Below are positions 53,444 through 62,834 of a DNA stretch of 64,000 nt, one piece after another; position 1 is the first letter of the stretch; each line of letters starts with the position of its first letter. The notes beneath the pieces were generated by a model. That model had not been told where the DNA came from. It did not search any database and saw only the letters and a program-made list of their open reading frames with translations. Position numbers and translations under genes: made by a program. This DNA comes from Streptomyces sp. TN58. Lineage in GTDB: Bacteria > Actinomycetota > Actinomycetes > Streptomycetales > Streptomycetaceae. The DNA lies in assembly GCF_001941845.1 (NCBI RefSeq), contig NZ_CP018870.1, forward strand, positions 5,214,001 to 5,278,000. Reading direction: 5' to 3'.

Positions 53444-54280
53444 ATGCCCCAACACACCTCAGGGTCCGACCGCGCTGCGGTGCCTCCCGCTGCCCGCGGC
53501 AGCGTGCGGTCCACCGCGCCCTCGTCCCTGGAGGGGCTGTGGCGCTCGTACAAGGACTCGGGTGACGAACGGCTGCGGGAGCAGCTGATCCTGCACTACT
53601 CGCCCCTGGTGAAGTACGTGGCCGGCCGGGTCAGCGTGGGCCTGCCGCCCAACGTCGAGCAGGCCGACTTCGTCTCCTCCGGCGTCTTCGGGCTGATCGA
53701 CGCCATCGAGAAGTTCGACATCGACCGCTCGATCAAGTTCGAGACCTACGCGATCACCCGGATCCGCGGGGCGATGATCGACGAACTGCGGGCGCTGGAC
53801 TGGATCCCCCGATCCGTCCGGCAGAAGGCGCGCGCCGTGGAGCGGGCCTACGCCACGCTGGAGGCCCAGCTGAGGCGCACCCCGACGGAGGCCGAGGTCG
53901 CCGGCGAGATGGGGATCGGCGTGGAGGACCTGCACGCCGTCTTCAGCCAGTTGTCGCTGGCGAACGTGGTCGCCCTGGAGGAGTTGCTGCACGTCGGCGG
54001 CGACGGCGGCGACCGCCTCTCGCTGATGGACACGCTGGAGGACACCGCCGCGGACAACCCGGTGGAGGTGGCGGAGGACCGCGAACTGCGGCGCCTGCTG
54101 GCACGGGCCATCAACACGCTGCCGGAGCGCGAGAAGACCGTCGTCACCCTCTACTACTACGAGGGCCTCACCCTGGCCGAGATCGGCAACGTGCTGGGGG
54201 TCACCGAGAGCCGGGTCAGCCAGATCCACACCAAGTCCGTGCTGCAACTGCGCGCGAAGTTGGCAGATGTGGGGCGATGA
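53444..54280 (+). CDS. whiG: Sporulation sigma factor WhiG (FliA/SigD family)
   Basis: A 278-residue sigma factor of the sigma-28 type. Region 2 contains [33 protein letters not shown] and [26 protein letters not shown]. Region 4 contains [37 protein letters not shown]. In Streptomyces WhiG commits aerial hyphae to sporulation and is held by anti-sigma RsiG with c-di-GMP. The N-terminal ~20-residue extension ([18 protein letters not shown]) is usual. The ~260 bp upstream contain TTGACC at 53231-53236 as a weak promoter element. Confidence 0.97.
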   Translation: MPQHTSGSDRAAVPPAARGSVRSTAPSSLEGLWRSYKDSGDERLREQLILHYSPLVKYVAGRVSVGLPPNVEQADFVSSGVFGLIDAIEKFDIDRSIKFETYAITRIRGAMIDELRALDWIPRSVRQKARAVERAYATLEAQLRRTPTEAEVAGEMGIGVEDLHAVFSQLSLANVVALEELLHVGGDGGDRLSLMDTLEDTAADNPVEVAEDRELRRLLARAINTLPEREKTVVTLYYYEGLTLAEIGNVLGVTESRVSQIHTKSVLQLRAKLADVGR

Positions 54281-54308
54281 GCCTGCGGTACCTCCGTAGA
54301 GTGGACGT

Positions 54309-54890
54309 GTGCCCAGGATTCGAGCGGCCTCCGTGGCCGAGCACCGGTCGATGCAGCGCGGCGCCCTCTTGGACGCGGCGCGTTCCCTGCTGTCCGAAGG
54401 CGGTACGGAGGCGCTGACCTTCCCCGCCCTGGCGGAGCGGACCGGTCTCGCCCGGTCCTCCGTGTACGAGTACTTCCGCTCCCGCGCGGCCGTGGTCGAA
54501 GAGCTGTGCGCCGTGGACTTCCCCGTGTGGGCCGCCGAGATCGAGGCGGCGATGGAGCGGGCCGAATCGCCCGAAGCCAAGGTCGAGGCCTACGTGCGCA
54601 GCCAGCTGGCGCTGGTGGGGGACCGCAGGCACCGGGCGGTCGTGGCGATCTCGGCCGGCGAGCTGGACGCCGGAGCCCGGGAGAAGATCCGGGCCGCGCA
54701 CGGCGGGCTGATCGCGATGATCGTCGAGGCGCTGGCCGCACTCGGGCAGGAGCAGCCCAGACTGGCCGCGATGCTCCTGCAGGGCGTCGTGGACGCCGCC
54801 GTGCGCCGTATCGAGCTCGGCGCCGCGGAGGATCCCGAGGTCATCACGGAGACCGCGCTGGCCATCGCCCTGCGGGGCGTCCGGGGCTGA
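54309..54890 (+). CDS. TetR-family transcriptional regulator
   Basis: A 193-residue regulator. The N-terminal helix-turn-helix ([49 protein letters not shown]) is characteristic. The C-terminal ligand-binding helices differ from any family I can name. It starts at GTG 54309, 28 bp after whiG, without a clear separate promoter, so it may be transcribed with whiG. Ligand and targets are unknown. Confidence 0.92.
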   Translation: MPRIRAASVAEHRSMQRGALLDAARSLLSEGGTEALTFPALAERTGLARSSVYEYFRSRAAVVEELCAVDFPVWAAEIEAAMERAESPEAKVEAYVRSQLALVGDRRHRAVVAISAGELDAGAREKIRAAHGGLIAMIVEALAALGQEQPRLAAMLLQGVVDAAVRRIELGAAEDPEVITETALAIALRGVRG

Positions 54891-54923
54891 CCGCCCCCTC
54901 CGGCCGGTGGCCTCCGCCCCGCT

Positions 54924-55487
54924 TCACGCGCCCTCCGGACGCTGCTGCGGCAGCAGGCGCGGCGAGGGCCGCGCCAGGAGCGCCAGCGGGTTGAGGTACG
55001 CCTCGCCCGACAGCAGCCCCCAGTGCAGGCACGGCGCCGGGCAGTGGGACCCCTCCGTGAGCACCGCCACCACCTGCCCCGCGGCCACCTCCTCCCCCTC
55101 CGCCACCAGCGGCCGGACCGGCTCGTACGTCGTACGCAGGCCGTTCGGCAGCGCGAGCGAGAGGACCCCGCGGCCCGCGACCTGCCCGGCGTGGTGGACC
55201 CGGCCGGCGGCGACGGCGCGCAGCCTGGCCCCCACCGGGGCCGCCAGGTCCACCCCTCGGTGGCCGGCGGCGTACGGGGTCGGGGGCGGGTCCCACCACC
55301 GGGCCACCGACAGCGGCGCGGGCAGCGGCCGGACCCCGGGCGGCACCGCGGCCGGTGCCGCCGGCGACGATGCGGGCGGTGGCGCAGGCGACGGCGCCGC
55401 CGGCGGAGGGGGCGGTGGCGCGGGCGGTGCCGTGGGCAGGGCGGTCCGGGCCAGCACCAGGAGAAGGCTGAGCAGCAGTGTCGTCAT
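54924..55487 (-). CDS. Secreted M23/LytM-like peptidase-related protein
   Basis: A 187-residue exported protein. A short hydrophobic N-terminus ([18 protein letters not shown]) is a signal peptide, followed by a Pro/Ala-rich linker to ~residue 75. The LytM fold follows with [11 protein letters not shown] (first zinc ligands H and D). The second site, normally HxH, reads CLHWG, so one histidine is replaced by cysteine. The fold may be a regulator or weak hydrolase acting on peptidoglycan. Start ATG 55487 or an upstream ATG at 55571 would both give a signal peptide. Confidence 0.8.
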   Translation of the reverse strand: MTTLLLSLLLVLARTALPTAPPAPPPPPPAAPSPAPPPASSPAAPAAVPPGVRPLPAPLSVARWWDPPPTPYAAGHRGVDLAAPVGARLRAVAAGRVHHAGQVAGRGVLSLALPNGLRTTYEPVRPLVAEGEEVAAGQVVAVLTEGSHCPAPCLHWGLLSGEAYLNPLALLARPSPRLLPQQRPEGA

Positions 55488-55737
55488 GCGGGCCAGCGTC
55501 CCGCGGCACCCGGCCGGGGCGGGCCGGCCTGTGGACGACCCGGGCGCTGTGGACAACGGCGTCACCCGCATACCGCCGGGTCCCGTACACTTCTTGTGGC
55601 GATCCGGGTCACCGGGTCGACTTCGCACGCCCCGGCACCAGCCCGAAACGGCCAGGTGGCAGCGTCTCTCGGTCCCCTCATGGGGGCAGGGCGCGGCGGG
55701 GCGTCAGGAATCAAACCGAGAAACCAAGGAGATGGCC

Positions 55738-56610
55738 ATGGCCGTCGTCACGATGCGGGAGCTGCTGGAAAGCGGCGTCCACTTCGGTCACCAGACCCGC
55801 CGTTGGAACCCGAAGATGAAGCGCTTCATCTTCACGGAGCGCAACGGCATCTACATCATCGACCTGCTGCAGTCGCTGTCGTACATCGACCGCGCCTACG
55901 AGTTCGTGAAGGAGACCGTCGCGCACGGTGGCTCCATCATGTTCGTCGGTACCAAGAAGCAGGCGCAGGAGGCCATCGCCGAGCAGGCGACGCGCGTCGG
56001 CATGCCGTACGTCAACCAGCGCTGGCTCGGTGGCATGCTCACCAACTTCTCCACCGTCTACAAGCGCCTCCAGCGTCTGAAGGAGCTTGAGGCGATCGAC
56101 TTTGAGGACGTCGCCGCCTCGGGTCTCACCAAGAAGGAGCTCCTGGTCCTCTCCCGCGAGAAGGCCAAGCTGGAGAAGACCCTCGGTGGTATCCGCGAGA
56201 TGTCGAAGGTTCCCAGCGCCGTCTGGATCGTCGACACCAAGAAGGAGCACATCGCCGTCGGTGAGGCGCGCAAGCTCCACATCCCGGTCGTCGCGATCCT
56301 CGACACCAACTGCGACCCCGACGAGGTCGACTACAAGATCCCGGGCAACGACGACGCGATCCGTTCCGTCACCCTGCTCACCCGCGTGATCGCCGACGCC
56401 GTCGCCGAGGGCCTCATCGCCCGCTCCGGCGCTGCGACCGGTGACTCGAAGCCGGGCGAGAAGGCCGCCGCCGAGCCGCTCGCCGAGTGGGAGCGCGACC
56501 TGCTTGAGGGCGACAAGAAGGCCGACGACGCCGAGGCCGCCGCTCCGGCCGCCGAGGCCCCGGCCGCCGAGGCTGTCGAGGCCCCGGCCGCCGACGCCGA
56601 GCAGGCCTGA
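55738..56610 (+). CDS. rpsB: 30S ribosomal protein S2
   Basis: A 290-residue protein. Its S2 signature is [24 protein letters not shown], with [14 protein letters not shown] and [17 protein letters not shown]-terminal Ala/Glu-rich tail of ~30 residues is common in Streptomyces. ATG 55738 is chosen over ATG 55732, since AAGGAG sits seven bases upstream of 55738 but abuts the other. It is the first gene of rpsB-tsf. Confidence 0.97.
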   Translation: MAVVTMRELLESGVHFGHQTRRWNPKMKRFIFTERNGIYIIDLLQSLSYIDRAYEFVKETVAHGGSIMFVGTKKQAQEAIAEQATRVGMPYVNQRWLGGMLTNFSTVYKRLQRLKELEAIDFEDVAASGLTKKELLVLSREKAKLEKTLGGIREMSKVPSAVWIVDTKKEHIAVGEARKLHIPVVAILDTNCDPDEVDYKIPGNDDAIRSVTLLTRVIADAVAEGLIARSGAATGDSKPGEKAAAEPLAEWERDLLEGDKKADDAEAAAPAAEAPAAEAVEAPAADAEQA

Positions 56611-56622
56611 CCCACTGAGAGC

Positions 56623-56644
56623 GCCCGGCGTTCACGCGCCGGGC
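56623..56644 (+). terminator. Stem-loop in the rpsB-tsf spacer, possible attenuator
   Basis: GCCCGGCG pairs with CGCCGGGC around TTCACG. It begins 13 bp after rpsB. A second, longer imperfect hairpin follows at 56661-56705 (ACGGCGG ... CCGCCGT). Together they may tune tsf expression rather than end transcription. Confidence 0.55.
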
Positions 56645-56745
56645 ACTCACAGCACGGACGATGACGGCGGGGGAGCCGCGCCACGAGCGCGGGGCCTCCG
56701 CCGTTCACCCGTAGATCTACGACTTCGAGAGAGAATCACAGACTC

Positions 56746-57582
56746 ATGGCGAACTACACCGCCGCTGACGTCAAGAAGCTCCGCGAGCTCACCGGCGCCG
56801 GCATGCTGGACTGCAAGAACGCGCTCGTGGACGCCGACGGTGACGTCGAGAAGGCCCAGGAAGCGCTCCGCATCAAGGGCCAGAAGGGCGTCGCCAAGCG
56901 CGAGGGCCGTTCTGCCGAGAACGGTGCCGTCGTCTCCCTCATCGCCGACGACAACACCTCCGGTGTCCTCGTCGAGCTGAAGTGCGAGACCGACTTCGTC
57001 GCCAAGGGCGAGAAGTTCCTGGCCGTCGCCAACGAGCTGGCCGCGCACGTCGCCGCCACCTCCCCGGCCGACATCGAGGCGCTGCTCGCGTCCGAGATCA
57101 AGCCCGGTCAGACCGTCACCGCTTTCGTCGACGAGGCCAACGCCAACCTCGGCGAGAAGATCGTCCTGGACCGCTTCGCGCAGTTCACCGGCGGCTACGT
57201 GACCGCGTACATGCACCGCACGATGCCCGACCTGCCGTACCAGATCGGCGTCCTGGTCGAGCTCGACAAGGAGAACGCCGAGGTCGCCCGCGGCGTCGCG
57301 CAGCACATCGCCGCGTTCGCGCCGCAGTGGCTGTCCGCCGAGGACGTCCCGGCCGAGAAGGTCGAGTCCGAGCGCCGCATCGCCGAAGAGGTCACCCGCG
57401 CGGAGGGCAAGCCCGAGGCTGCCATCGCCAAGATCGTCGAGGGTCGCGTCAACGGCTTCTTCAAGGACGCCACGCTGCTCGGCCAGGCCTACGCCCTGGA
57501 CAACAAGAAGTCCGTCCAGAAGGTTCTGGACGAGGCCGGTGTCACCCTGAAGCGCTTCACCCGCATCAAGGTCGGCATCTGA
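56746..57582 (+). CDS. tsf: Elongation factor Ts
   Basis: A 278-residue EF-Tu guanine nucleotide exchange factor. The N-terminal UBA-like region (AADVKKLRELTGAGMLDCKNALVDADGDVEKAQEALR) and conserved CETDFVAK motif are present. It ends VTLKRFTRIKVGI. It follows rpsB by ~135 bp. Confidence 0.98.
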   Translation: MANYTAADVKKLRELTGAGMLDCKNALVDADGDVEKAQEALRIKGQKGVAKREGRSAENGAVVSLIADDNTSGVLVELKCETDFVAKGEKFLAVANELAAHVAATSPADIEALLASEIKPGQTVTAFVDEANANLGEKIVLDRFAQFTGGYVTAYMHRTMPDLPYQIGVLVELDKENAEVARGVAQHIAAFAPQWLSAEDVPAEKVESERRIAEEVTRAEGKPEAAIAKIVEGRVNGFFKDATLLGQAYALDNKKSVQKVLDEAGVTLKRFTRIKVGI

Positions 57583-57670
57583 GTCCGTCCGTACGCGACG
57601 GACACCGGACCCCGGTAGGGTCTGAAGCAGTCGTCCGCGCTTGCGCGAGGCGACCGCAGATCTGACGAGG

Positions 57671-57720
57671 AGGCCATTGCCGTAGAGGGAACCGCAAGGA
57701 CCCACCGGCAATGGCCTTCT
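57671..57720 (+). terminator. Terminator/attenuator hairpin between tsf and pyrH
   Basis: AGGCCATTGCCG (57671-57682) pairs exactly with 57706-57717 over a 23-nt loop, and is followed by TTCTTCGT (57718-57725). It ends 19 bp before the pyrH ATG. It may end the rpsB-tsf transcript or attenuate pyrH. Confidence 0.75.
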
Positions 57721-57744
57721 TCGTATGTGCACGAGGAGATCTCC

Positions 57745-58524
57745 ATGAATCAGGGCGTGGACCCCCACACCGCTTCCGACGACAAGAGCGACCAGTTCAA
57801 GAAGGGCCGCCGCTTCATGCTGAAGCTGTCGGGCGAGGCCTTCTCCGGTGGCGGAGGACTGGGCGTCGATCCCGACGTCGTCCACGCCATCGCGCGTGAG
57901 ATCGCCGCGGTGGTCCGCGACGGCGCGGAGATCGCCGTCGTGATCGGCGGCGGCAACTTCTTCCGAGGCGCCGAGCTCCAGCAGCGCGGCATGGACCGGG
58001 CCCGGTCCGACTACATGGGCATGCTCGGAACGGTCATGAACTGCCTCGCGCTCCAGGACTTCCTGGAGAAGGAGGGCATCGACTCCCGCGTGCAGACCGC
58101 CATCACCATGGGCCAGGTCGCGGAGCCGTACATCCCGCTGCGTGCCGTGCGCCACCTGGAGAAGGGCCGCGTCGTCATCTTCGGCGCGGGCATGGGCATG
58201 CCCTACTTCTCCACCGACACCACGGCCGCCCAGCGCGCCCTGGAGATCGACGCCGAAGCCCTCCTCATGGGCAAGAACGGTGTCGACGGGGTCTACGACT
58301 CCGACCCGAAGAAGAACCCGGACGCGGTGAAGTTCGACGCCCTGGAGTACGGAGAGGTCCTCTCGCGCGACCTCAAGGTCGCCGACGCCACCGCGATCAC
58401 CCTCTGCCGTGACAACAAGCTGCCGATCCTCGTCTTCGAACTGCTCGCCGAGGGCAATATCGCCCGCGCCGTCAAGGGTGAGAAGATCGGCACGCTCGTC
58501 AGCGACCAGGAAACCCGGGCCTGA
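57745..58524 (+). CDS. pyrH: Uridylate kinase
   Basis: A 259-residue amino-acid-kinase-fold enzyme. [20 protein letters not shown] binds ATP phosphates, [33 protein letters not shown] is the UMP site, and GTTxD-like [33 protein letters not shown] follows. It phosphorylates UMP to UDP. ATG 57745 follows GAGGAGATCTCC; an ATG-like start at 57727 (GTG) would add six residues. The leader carries a strong hairpin. Confidence 0.96.
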   Translation: MNQGVDPHTASDDKSDQFKKGRRFMLKLSGEAFSGGGGLGVDPDVVHAIAREIAAVVRDGAEIAVVIGGGNFFRGAELQQRGMDRARSDYMGMLGTVMNCLALQDFLEKEGIDSRVQTAITMGQVAEPYIPLRAVRHLEKGRVVIFGAGMGMPYFSTDTTAAQRALEIDAEALLMGKNGVDGVYDSDPKKNPDAVKFDALEYGEVLSRDLKVADATAITLCRDNKLPILVFELLAEGNIARAVKGEKIGTLVSDQETRA

Positions 58525-58602
58525 GCAGTCCGCTGCCGGTCCGGGCGGCCCGGCCCGGCCCGCCCGCCTGAACCATCCATTCAAGACATGCAGGAGCACG
58601 TG

Positions 58603-59160
58603 GTGATCGAAGAAATCCTCCTCGAAGCCGAGGAGAAGATGGAGAAGGCCGTCGTCGTCGCGAAGGAGGACTTCGCCGCGATCCGTACCGGCCGTGCGCA
58701 CCCGGCGATGTTCAACAAGATCGTCGCCGACTACTACGGCGCCATCACGCCCATCAACCAGCTCGCCTCGTTCGCGGTTCCCGAGCCGCGCATGGCCATC
58801 GTGACGCCCTTCGACGCGTCCGCGCTGCGCAACATCGAGCAGGCCATCCGCGACTCCGACCTCGGTGTCAACCCGAGCAACGACGGCCGGATCATCCGGG
58901 TGACCTTCCCCGAGCTGACCGGTGAGCGCCGCAAGGAGTACATCAAGGTCGCCAAGAACAAGGCCGAGGACTCCAAGGTCTCCATCCGCTCCGTGCGCCG
59001 CAAGGCCAAGGACGCCCTCGACAAGCTCGTCAAGGACAAGGAGGCCGGCGAGGACGAGGTCCGCCGCGCCGAGAAGGAGCTCGACGACACCACCGCGAAG
59101 TACGTCGCGCAGGTGGACGAGCTCCTGAAGCACAAGGAAGCCGAGCTCCTCGAAGTCTGA
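58603..59160 (+). CDS. frr: Ribosome recycling factor
   Basis: A 185-residue protein, the standard RRF length. [26 protein letters not shown] and the C-terminal [22 protein letters not shown] are family features. It splits post-termination ribosomes with EF-G. GTG 58603 is chosen over GTG 58600 and ATG 58588 because it gives the usual N-terminus ([15 protein letters not shown]) and AGGAG lies six bases upstream. Its TGA overlaps cdsA (TGATG). Confidence 0.96.
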   Translation: MIEEILLEAEEKMEKAVVVAKEDFAAIRTGRAHPAMFNKIVADYYGAITPINQLASFAVPEPRMAIVTPFDASALRNIEQAIRDSDLGVNPSNDGRIIRVTFPELTGERRKEYIKVAKNKAEDSKVSIRSVRRKAKDALDKLVKDKEAGEDEVRRAEKELDDTTAKYVAQVDELLKHKEAELLEV

Positions 59161-60236
59161 TGAACGACTCTTCCTGGCAGCCGGAGCCGGTTCCGGCGGG
59201 TCCCGCATACGATGCGCAGGTGGGCCCGCACACTCGGCCCATGCCCATCGTGCCCGATGCCGCCGGCCGTGACTTCGACGACCGGGAAGCACGCGATCGG
59301 GGGGCCGCCTCGGACGGCGGTCCCCTCTTCCGCGCCGATACGCCGCCGCAGGAGCCCATGCCCAGCCCCCCGCCCCCGCATGCCGAGCACCCGCAGGACT
59401 CCTCACCTCCGCCGCAGAAGAAGCGCGCGGGGCGGGACCTGCGCGCCGCCATAGGGGTGGGCGTCGGCCTCGGCGCGGTGATCTTCGCCTCGCTGCTGAT
59501 CGTCAAGGCGGTCTTCGTCGGCGTCATCGTCGTCGCGGTCGTCGTCGGCCTGTGGGAGCTCACCTCGCGGCTCCAGGAGAAGAAGGGCATCAAGGCCCCT
59601 CTGGTCCCGCTCGCGGTCGGTGGCGCTGCCATGGTCATCGCCGGATACGTCCGGGGGGCCGAGGGCGCCTGGGTCGCCATGGCGCTGACGGTGCTGGCGC
59701 TCCTGGTGTGGCGGATGACCGAACCGCCCGAGGACTACCTGAAGGACGTCACGGCGGGCGCCTTCGCGGCGTTCTACGTGCCCTTCCTGGCCACCTTCGT
59801 CGCGATGCTGCTCACAGCCGACGACGGGCCGCAGCGCGTGATCACCTTCCTGCTGCTGACCGTGGTCAGCGACACCGGGGCGTACGCCGTGGGCTGGCGC
59901 TTCGGCAAGACCAAGCTCGCGCCGCGCATCAGCCCCGGCAAGACCCGCGAGGGGCTGTTCGGCGCCGTGGCGTTCGCCATGGGAGCCGGCGCGCTCTGCA
60001 TGGAGTTCCTGATCGACGGCGGAGCCTGGTGGCAGGGCCTGCTGCTCGGCCTCGCGGTCGCGGTCAGCGCCACCCTGGGCGACCTGGGCGAGTCGATGAT
60101 CAAGAGGGACCTGGGCATCAAGGACATGGGCACCCTGCTGCCGGGACACGGCGGCATCATGGACCGGCTGGACTCGCTGCTGCCCACCGCCCCGGTGGTG
60201 TGGCTGCTGCTCGCGGCCTTCGTCGGCACCGGCTGA
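59160..60236 (+). CDS. cdsA: Phosphatidate cytidylyltransferase
   Basis: A 358-residue integral membrane enzyme. A ~95-residue soluble Pro/Asp-rich N-terminus precedes about eight membrane helices. The CDP-alcohol signature [37 protein letters not shown] is at the C-terminus. It makes CDP-diacylglycerol from CTP and phosphatidate. The ATG overlaps frr by one base. Confidence 0.96.
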   Translation: MNDSSWQPEPVPAGPAYDAQVGPHTRPMPIVPDAAGRDFDDREARDRGAASDGGPLFRADTPPQEPMPSPPPPHAEHPQDSSPPPQKKRAGRDLRAAIGVGVGLGAVIFASLLIVKAVFVGVIVVAVVVGLWELTSRLQEKKGIKAPLVPLAVGGAAMVIAGYVRGAEGAWVAMALTVLALLVWRMTEPPEDYLKDVTAGAFAAFYVPFLATFVAMLLTADDGPQRVITFLLLTVVSDTGAYAVGWRFGKTKLAPRISPGKTREGLFGAVAFAMGAGALCMEFLIDGGAWWQGLLLGLAVAVSATLGDLGESMIKRDLGIKDMGTLLPGHGGIMDRLDSLLPTAPVVWLLLAAFVGTG

Positions 60237-60261
60237 CCGGCCGGGCCGGGTTATCCTGGAG

Positions 60262-60291
60262 GGCGCGCCGCGGGTACGCGGCGCGCCTTTT
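60262..60291 (+). terminator. Intrinsic terminator after cdsA
   Basis: GGCGCGCCGCG-GGTA-CGCGGCGCGCC, an 11-bp perfect stem, is followed by TTTT. It ends the rpsB-to-cdsA gene block 25 bp after the cdsA stop. Confidence 0.92.
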
Positions 60292-60367
60292 CCGTCCAGC
60301 GGCCGAGCCGCGGACCCGGCCCTGCACGCGCGGGGTGACCCCACCTCGTCGTACTGAGGAGTACCGC

Positions 60368-61483
60368 ATGGCCCCCCGTCCCGCTCCGGGTGAGCTCACC
60401 TTCGTCGCTCCCCGCGGGGCCAAGAAGCCGCCCCGGCACCTCGCCGACATGACTCCGGCCGAGCGCCGCGAGGCGGTCGCCGCGATCGGTGAGAAGCCCT
60501 TCCGGGCCAAGCAGCTCTCCCAGCACTACTTCGCCCGCTACGCGCACGACCCGGCGGAGTGGACGGACATCCCCGCCGGCTCCCGCGAGAAGCTCCAGCA
60601 GGAGCTCCTGCCGGACCTGATGAACGTCGTCCGGCACATCAGCTGCGACAACGACACCACCCGCAAGACGCTGTGGAAGCTGCACGACGGCACGCTCGTG
60701 GAGTCCGTGCTGATGCGTTACCCCGACCGGGTGACCATGTGCATCTCCTCGCAGGCGGGCTGCGGCATGAACTGCCCGTTCTGCGCCACCGGCCAGGCGG
60801 GTCTGGACCGCAACCTCTCCACCGCCGAGATCGTGCACCAGATCGTCGACGGCATGCGCGCGCTGCGCGACGGGGAGGTCCCCGGCGGCCCCGCCCGGCT
60901 GTCGAACATCGTCTTCATGGGCATGGGCGAGCCGCTGGCCAACTACAACCGCGTCGTCGGCGCCATCCGCCGGCTCACCGACCCCGAGCCAGACGGCCTG
61001 GGCCTGTCCCAGCGCGGCATCACCGTCTCCACCGTCGGCCTGGTCCCGGCCATGCTGCGGTTCGCCGACGAGGGCTTCAAGTGCCGTCTGGCCGTCTCGC
61101 TGCACGCCCCGGACGACGAGCTGCGCGACACCCTGGTGCCGGTGAACACCCGCTGGAAGGTCCGCGAGGTCCTGGACGCCGCGTGGGAGTACGCCGAGAA
61201 GTCCGGCCGCCGGATCTCGATCGAGTACGCCCTGATCCGCGACATCAACGACCAGGCCTGGCGCGGCGACCTCCTGGGCCGACTGCTCAAGGGCAAGCGG
61301 GTACACGTCAACCTGATCCCGCTGAACCCGACGCCCGGCTCGAAGTGGACCGCCTCGCGGCCCGAGGACGAGAAGGCCTTCGTCGAGGCCATCGCGCGCC
61401 ACGGTGTGCCGGTGACCGTGCGTGACACCCGCGGCCAGGAGATCGACGGCGCGTGCGGCCAGCTGGCCGCCTCGGAGCGCTGA
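60368..61483 (+). CDS. rlmN: 23S rRNA (adenine2503-C2)/tRNA (adenine37) methyltransferase RlmN
   Basis: A 371-residue radical-SAM enzyme. The iron-sulfur motif [11 protein letters not shown] (CxxxCxxC) is at ~residues 132-142. [19 protein letters not shown], the methylated-cysteine intermediate region and the C-terminal [15 protein letters not shown] are typical. It makes m2A2503 in 23S rRNA. ATG 60368 follows GAGGAGTACCGC. It lies after a terminator, so it is a separate transcript. Confidence 0.97.
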   Translation: MAPRPAPGELTFVAPRGAKKPPRHLADMTPAERREAVAAIGEKPFRAKQLSQHYFARYAHDPAEWTDIPAGSREKLQQELLPDLMNVVRHISCDNDTTRKTLWKLHDGTLVESVLMRYPDRVTMCISSQAGCGMNCPFCATGQAGLDRNLSTAEIVHQIVDGMRALRDGEVPGGPARLSNIVFMGMGEPLANYNRVVGAIRRLTDPEPDGLGLSQRGITVSTVGLVPAMLRFADEGFKCRLAVSLHAPDDELRDTLVPVNTRWKVREVLDAAWEYAEKSGRRISIEYALIRDINDQAWRGDLLGRLLKGKRVHVNLIPLNPTPGSKWTASRPEDEKAFVEAIARHGVPVTVRDTRGQEIDGACGQLAASER

Positions 61484-61505
61484 CCTCCACTTCCGGCCGG
61501 CCCCA

Positions 61506-61533
61506 TTCGGCCACGGGGTACCCTGTGGCCGAA
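61506..61533. terminator. 28-nt hairpin after rlmN, before the TPP riboswitch
   Basis: TTCGGCCACGGGG pairs with 61521-61533 around TA with one G-U. It begins 23 bp after rlmN and insulates the thiamine unit. Confidence 0.75.
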
Positions 61534-61547
61534 CCAATTGCATATTC

Positions 61548-61641
61548 CGACAGGGGAGCGCCACAGCGCTGAGAGTGCGGTATCCGTCATCCGCAGACCC
61601 TCTGAACCTCGCCCCGGTCATTCGGGGTAGGAAGTTCGGTC
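61548..61641 (+). promoter_or_regulatory. TPP (THI-element) riboswitch
   Basis: The conserved THI-box segments occur in order: GGGGAGC (61553-61559), CTGAGAGTGCGG (61569-61580), CCGCAGACCCTCTGAACCT (61591-61609), then GGTCATTCGGGGTAGGAAG. These form the P1-P5 junction that binds thiamine diphosphate. It precedes thiB by ~95 bp. TPP binding should lower expression of the transporter through the hairpin at 61708-61726. Confidence 0.97.
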
Positions 61642-61707
61642 ACCACTCTTGCTGTTGCGCCCTGCCCGGCGTCCGCTCCGACAGAGCGCCGGGCGGGGCC
61701 GCGTCTT

Positions 61708-61727
61708 CTCCTGGACATCCCAGGAGG
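61708..61727 (+). promoter_or_regulatory. Shine-Dalgarno-sequestering hairpin of the TPP riboswitch
   Basis: CTCCTGG (61708-61714) and CCAGGAG (61720-61726) pair perfectly around ACATC. The right arm contains the thiB ribosome-binding site GGAGG (61723-61727), ten bases before the ATG. It is the expected translational expression platform. Confidence 0.85.
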
Positions 61728-61736
61728 AATTCACCG

Positions 61737-62834
61737 ATGAGCACCACCAGGAAGATCGCGGGCGCCGCGCTCGCGGCCGCGCTGGGCGTCACCACGCTCA
61801 GCGCCTGCGGCGGCGACGCCGAGGACAAGCCCGCCGGCGGGGGCGACGTCCCGAAGTCCAGGACCGTCACGCTGGTCTCCCACGACTCCTTCAACGTGAC
61901 CGATTCGGTCCTGAAGGAGTTCGAGCAGCAGAGCGGCTACACCGTCAAGGTCCTGAAGTCCGGGGACGCGGGCGCCGCCCTCAACCAGGAGATCCTCACC
62001 AAGGGCACCCCGCGCGGCGACGTCTTCTTCGGCGTGGACAACACGCTGCTCTCGCGCGCCCTCGACAACGGCATCTTCACCCCCTACGAGGCCAAGGGCC
62101 TGGGCGAGGTGAAGCCCGAGTACGTGCTCGACAAGGAGCACCGGGTCACCCCGGTCGACTCCGGCGACATCTGCGTCAACTATGACAAGGCGTACTTCGC
62201 GGACAGGAAGATCGCCCCGCCGCAGACCCTGGACGACCTGGTCAAGCCGGAGTACAAGGACCTGCTGGTGGTCGAGAACGCCGCGACCTCCTCTCCCGGC
62301 CTCGGCTTCATGCTCGCCACCGTCGGCAAGTACGGCGAGGAGGGCTGGAAGGACTACTGGAGCAAGCTGAAGGCCAACGGCGTCGAGGTCGTCGACGGCT
62401 GGGAGCAGGCCTACAACGAGCGCTTCTCGGCCTCGGCGGGCGGCAAGAAGGCCAAGGGCGACCGCCCGCTCGTCGTCTCCTACGCCTCCAGCCCGCCGGT
62501 CGAGGTGCTGTACGGCGAGCCGCAGCCGGCCGAGGCCCCGACGGGCGTCGCCACCGGCACCTGCTTCCGTCAGATCGAGTTCGCGGGCCTGCTCAAGGGC
62601 GCGAAGAACGAGGAGGGCGGCAAGGCCCTGGTGGACTTCCTGATCAGCAAGAAGTTCCAGGAGGACATGCCGCTCCAGATGTTCGTCAACCCCGTCACCA
62701 AGGACGCCGCGCTGCCGGAGCTGTTCACCAAGCACGGTGTGGTGGTCGAGAAGCCGGAGAACGTCACTCCGGAGACCATCGCCAAGAACCGTGAGCAGTG
62801 GGTCAAGGCATGGACCGCGCTCGTCGTGAAGTAG
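61737..62834 (+). CDS. thiB: Thiamine ABC transporter substrate-binding lipoprotein
   Basis: A 365-residue lipoprotein. The signal peptide with lipobox (GVTTLSACGGDAED; lipidated Cys at ~24) is followed by the ThiB fold: VTLVSHDSFNVTDSVLKEFEQQSGY, GTPRGDVFFGVDNTLLSRAL, and SGDICVNYDKAYF. It captures thiamine outside the cell. Control by the upstream TPP riboswitch fits. Its last 25 bases overlap the start of thiP. Confidence 0.95.
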   Translation: MSTTRKIAGAALAAALGVTTLSACGGDAEDKPAGGGDVPKSRTVTLVSHDSFNVTDSVLKEFEQQSGYTVKVLKSGDAGAALNQEILTKGTPRGDVFFGVDNTLLSRALDNGIFTPYEAKGLGEVKPEYVLDKEHRVTPVDSGDICVNYDKAYFADRKIAPPQTLDDLVKPEYKDLLVVENAATSSPGLGFMLATVGKYGEEGWKDYWSKLKANGVEVVDGWEQAYNERFSASAGGKKAKGDRPLVVSYASSPPVEVLYGEPQPAEAPTGVATGTCFRQIEFAGLLKGAKNEEGGKALVDFLISKKFQEDMPLQMFVNPVTKDAALPELFTKHGVVVEKPENVTPETIAKNREQWVKAWTALVVK

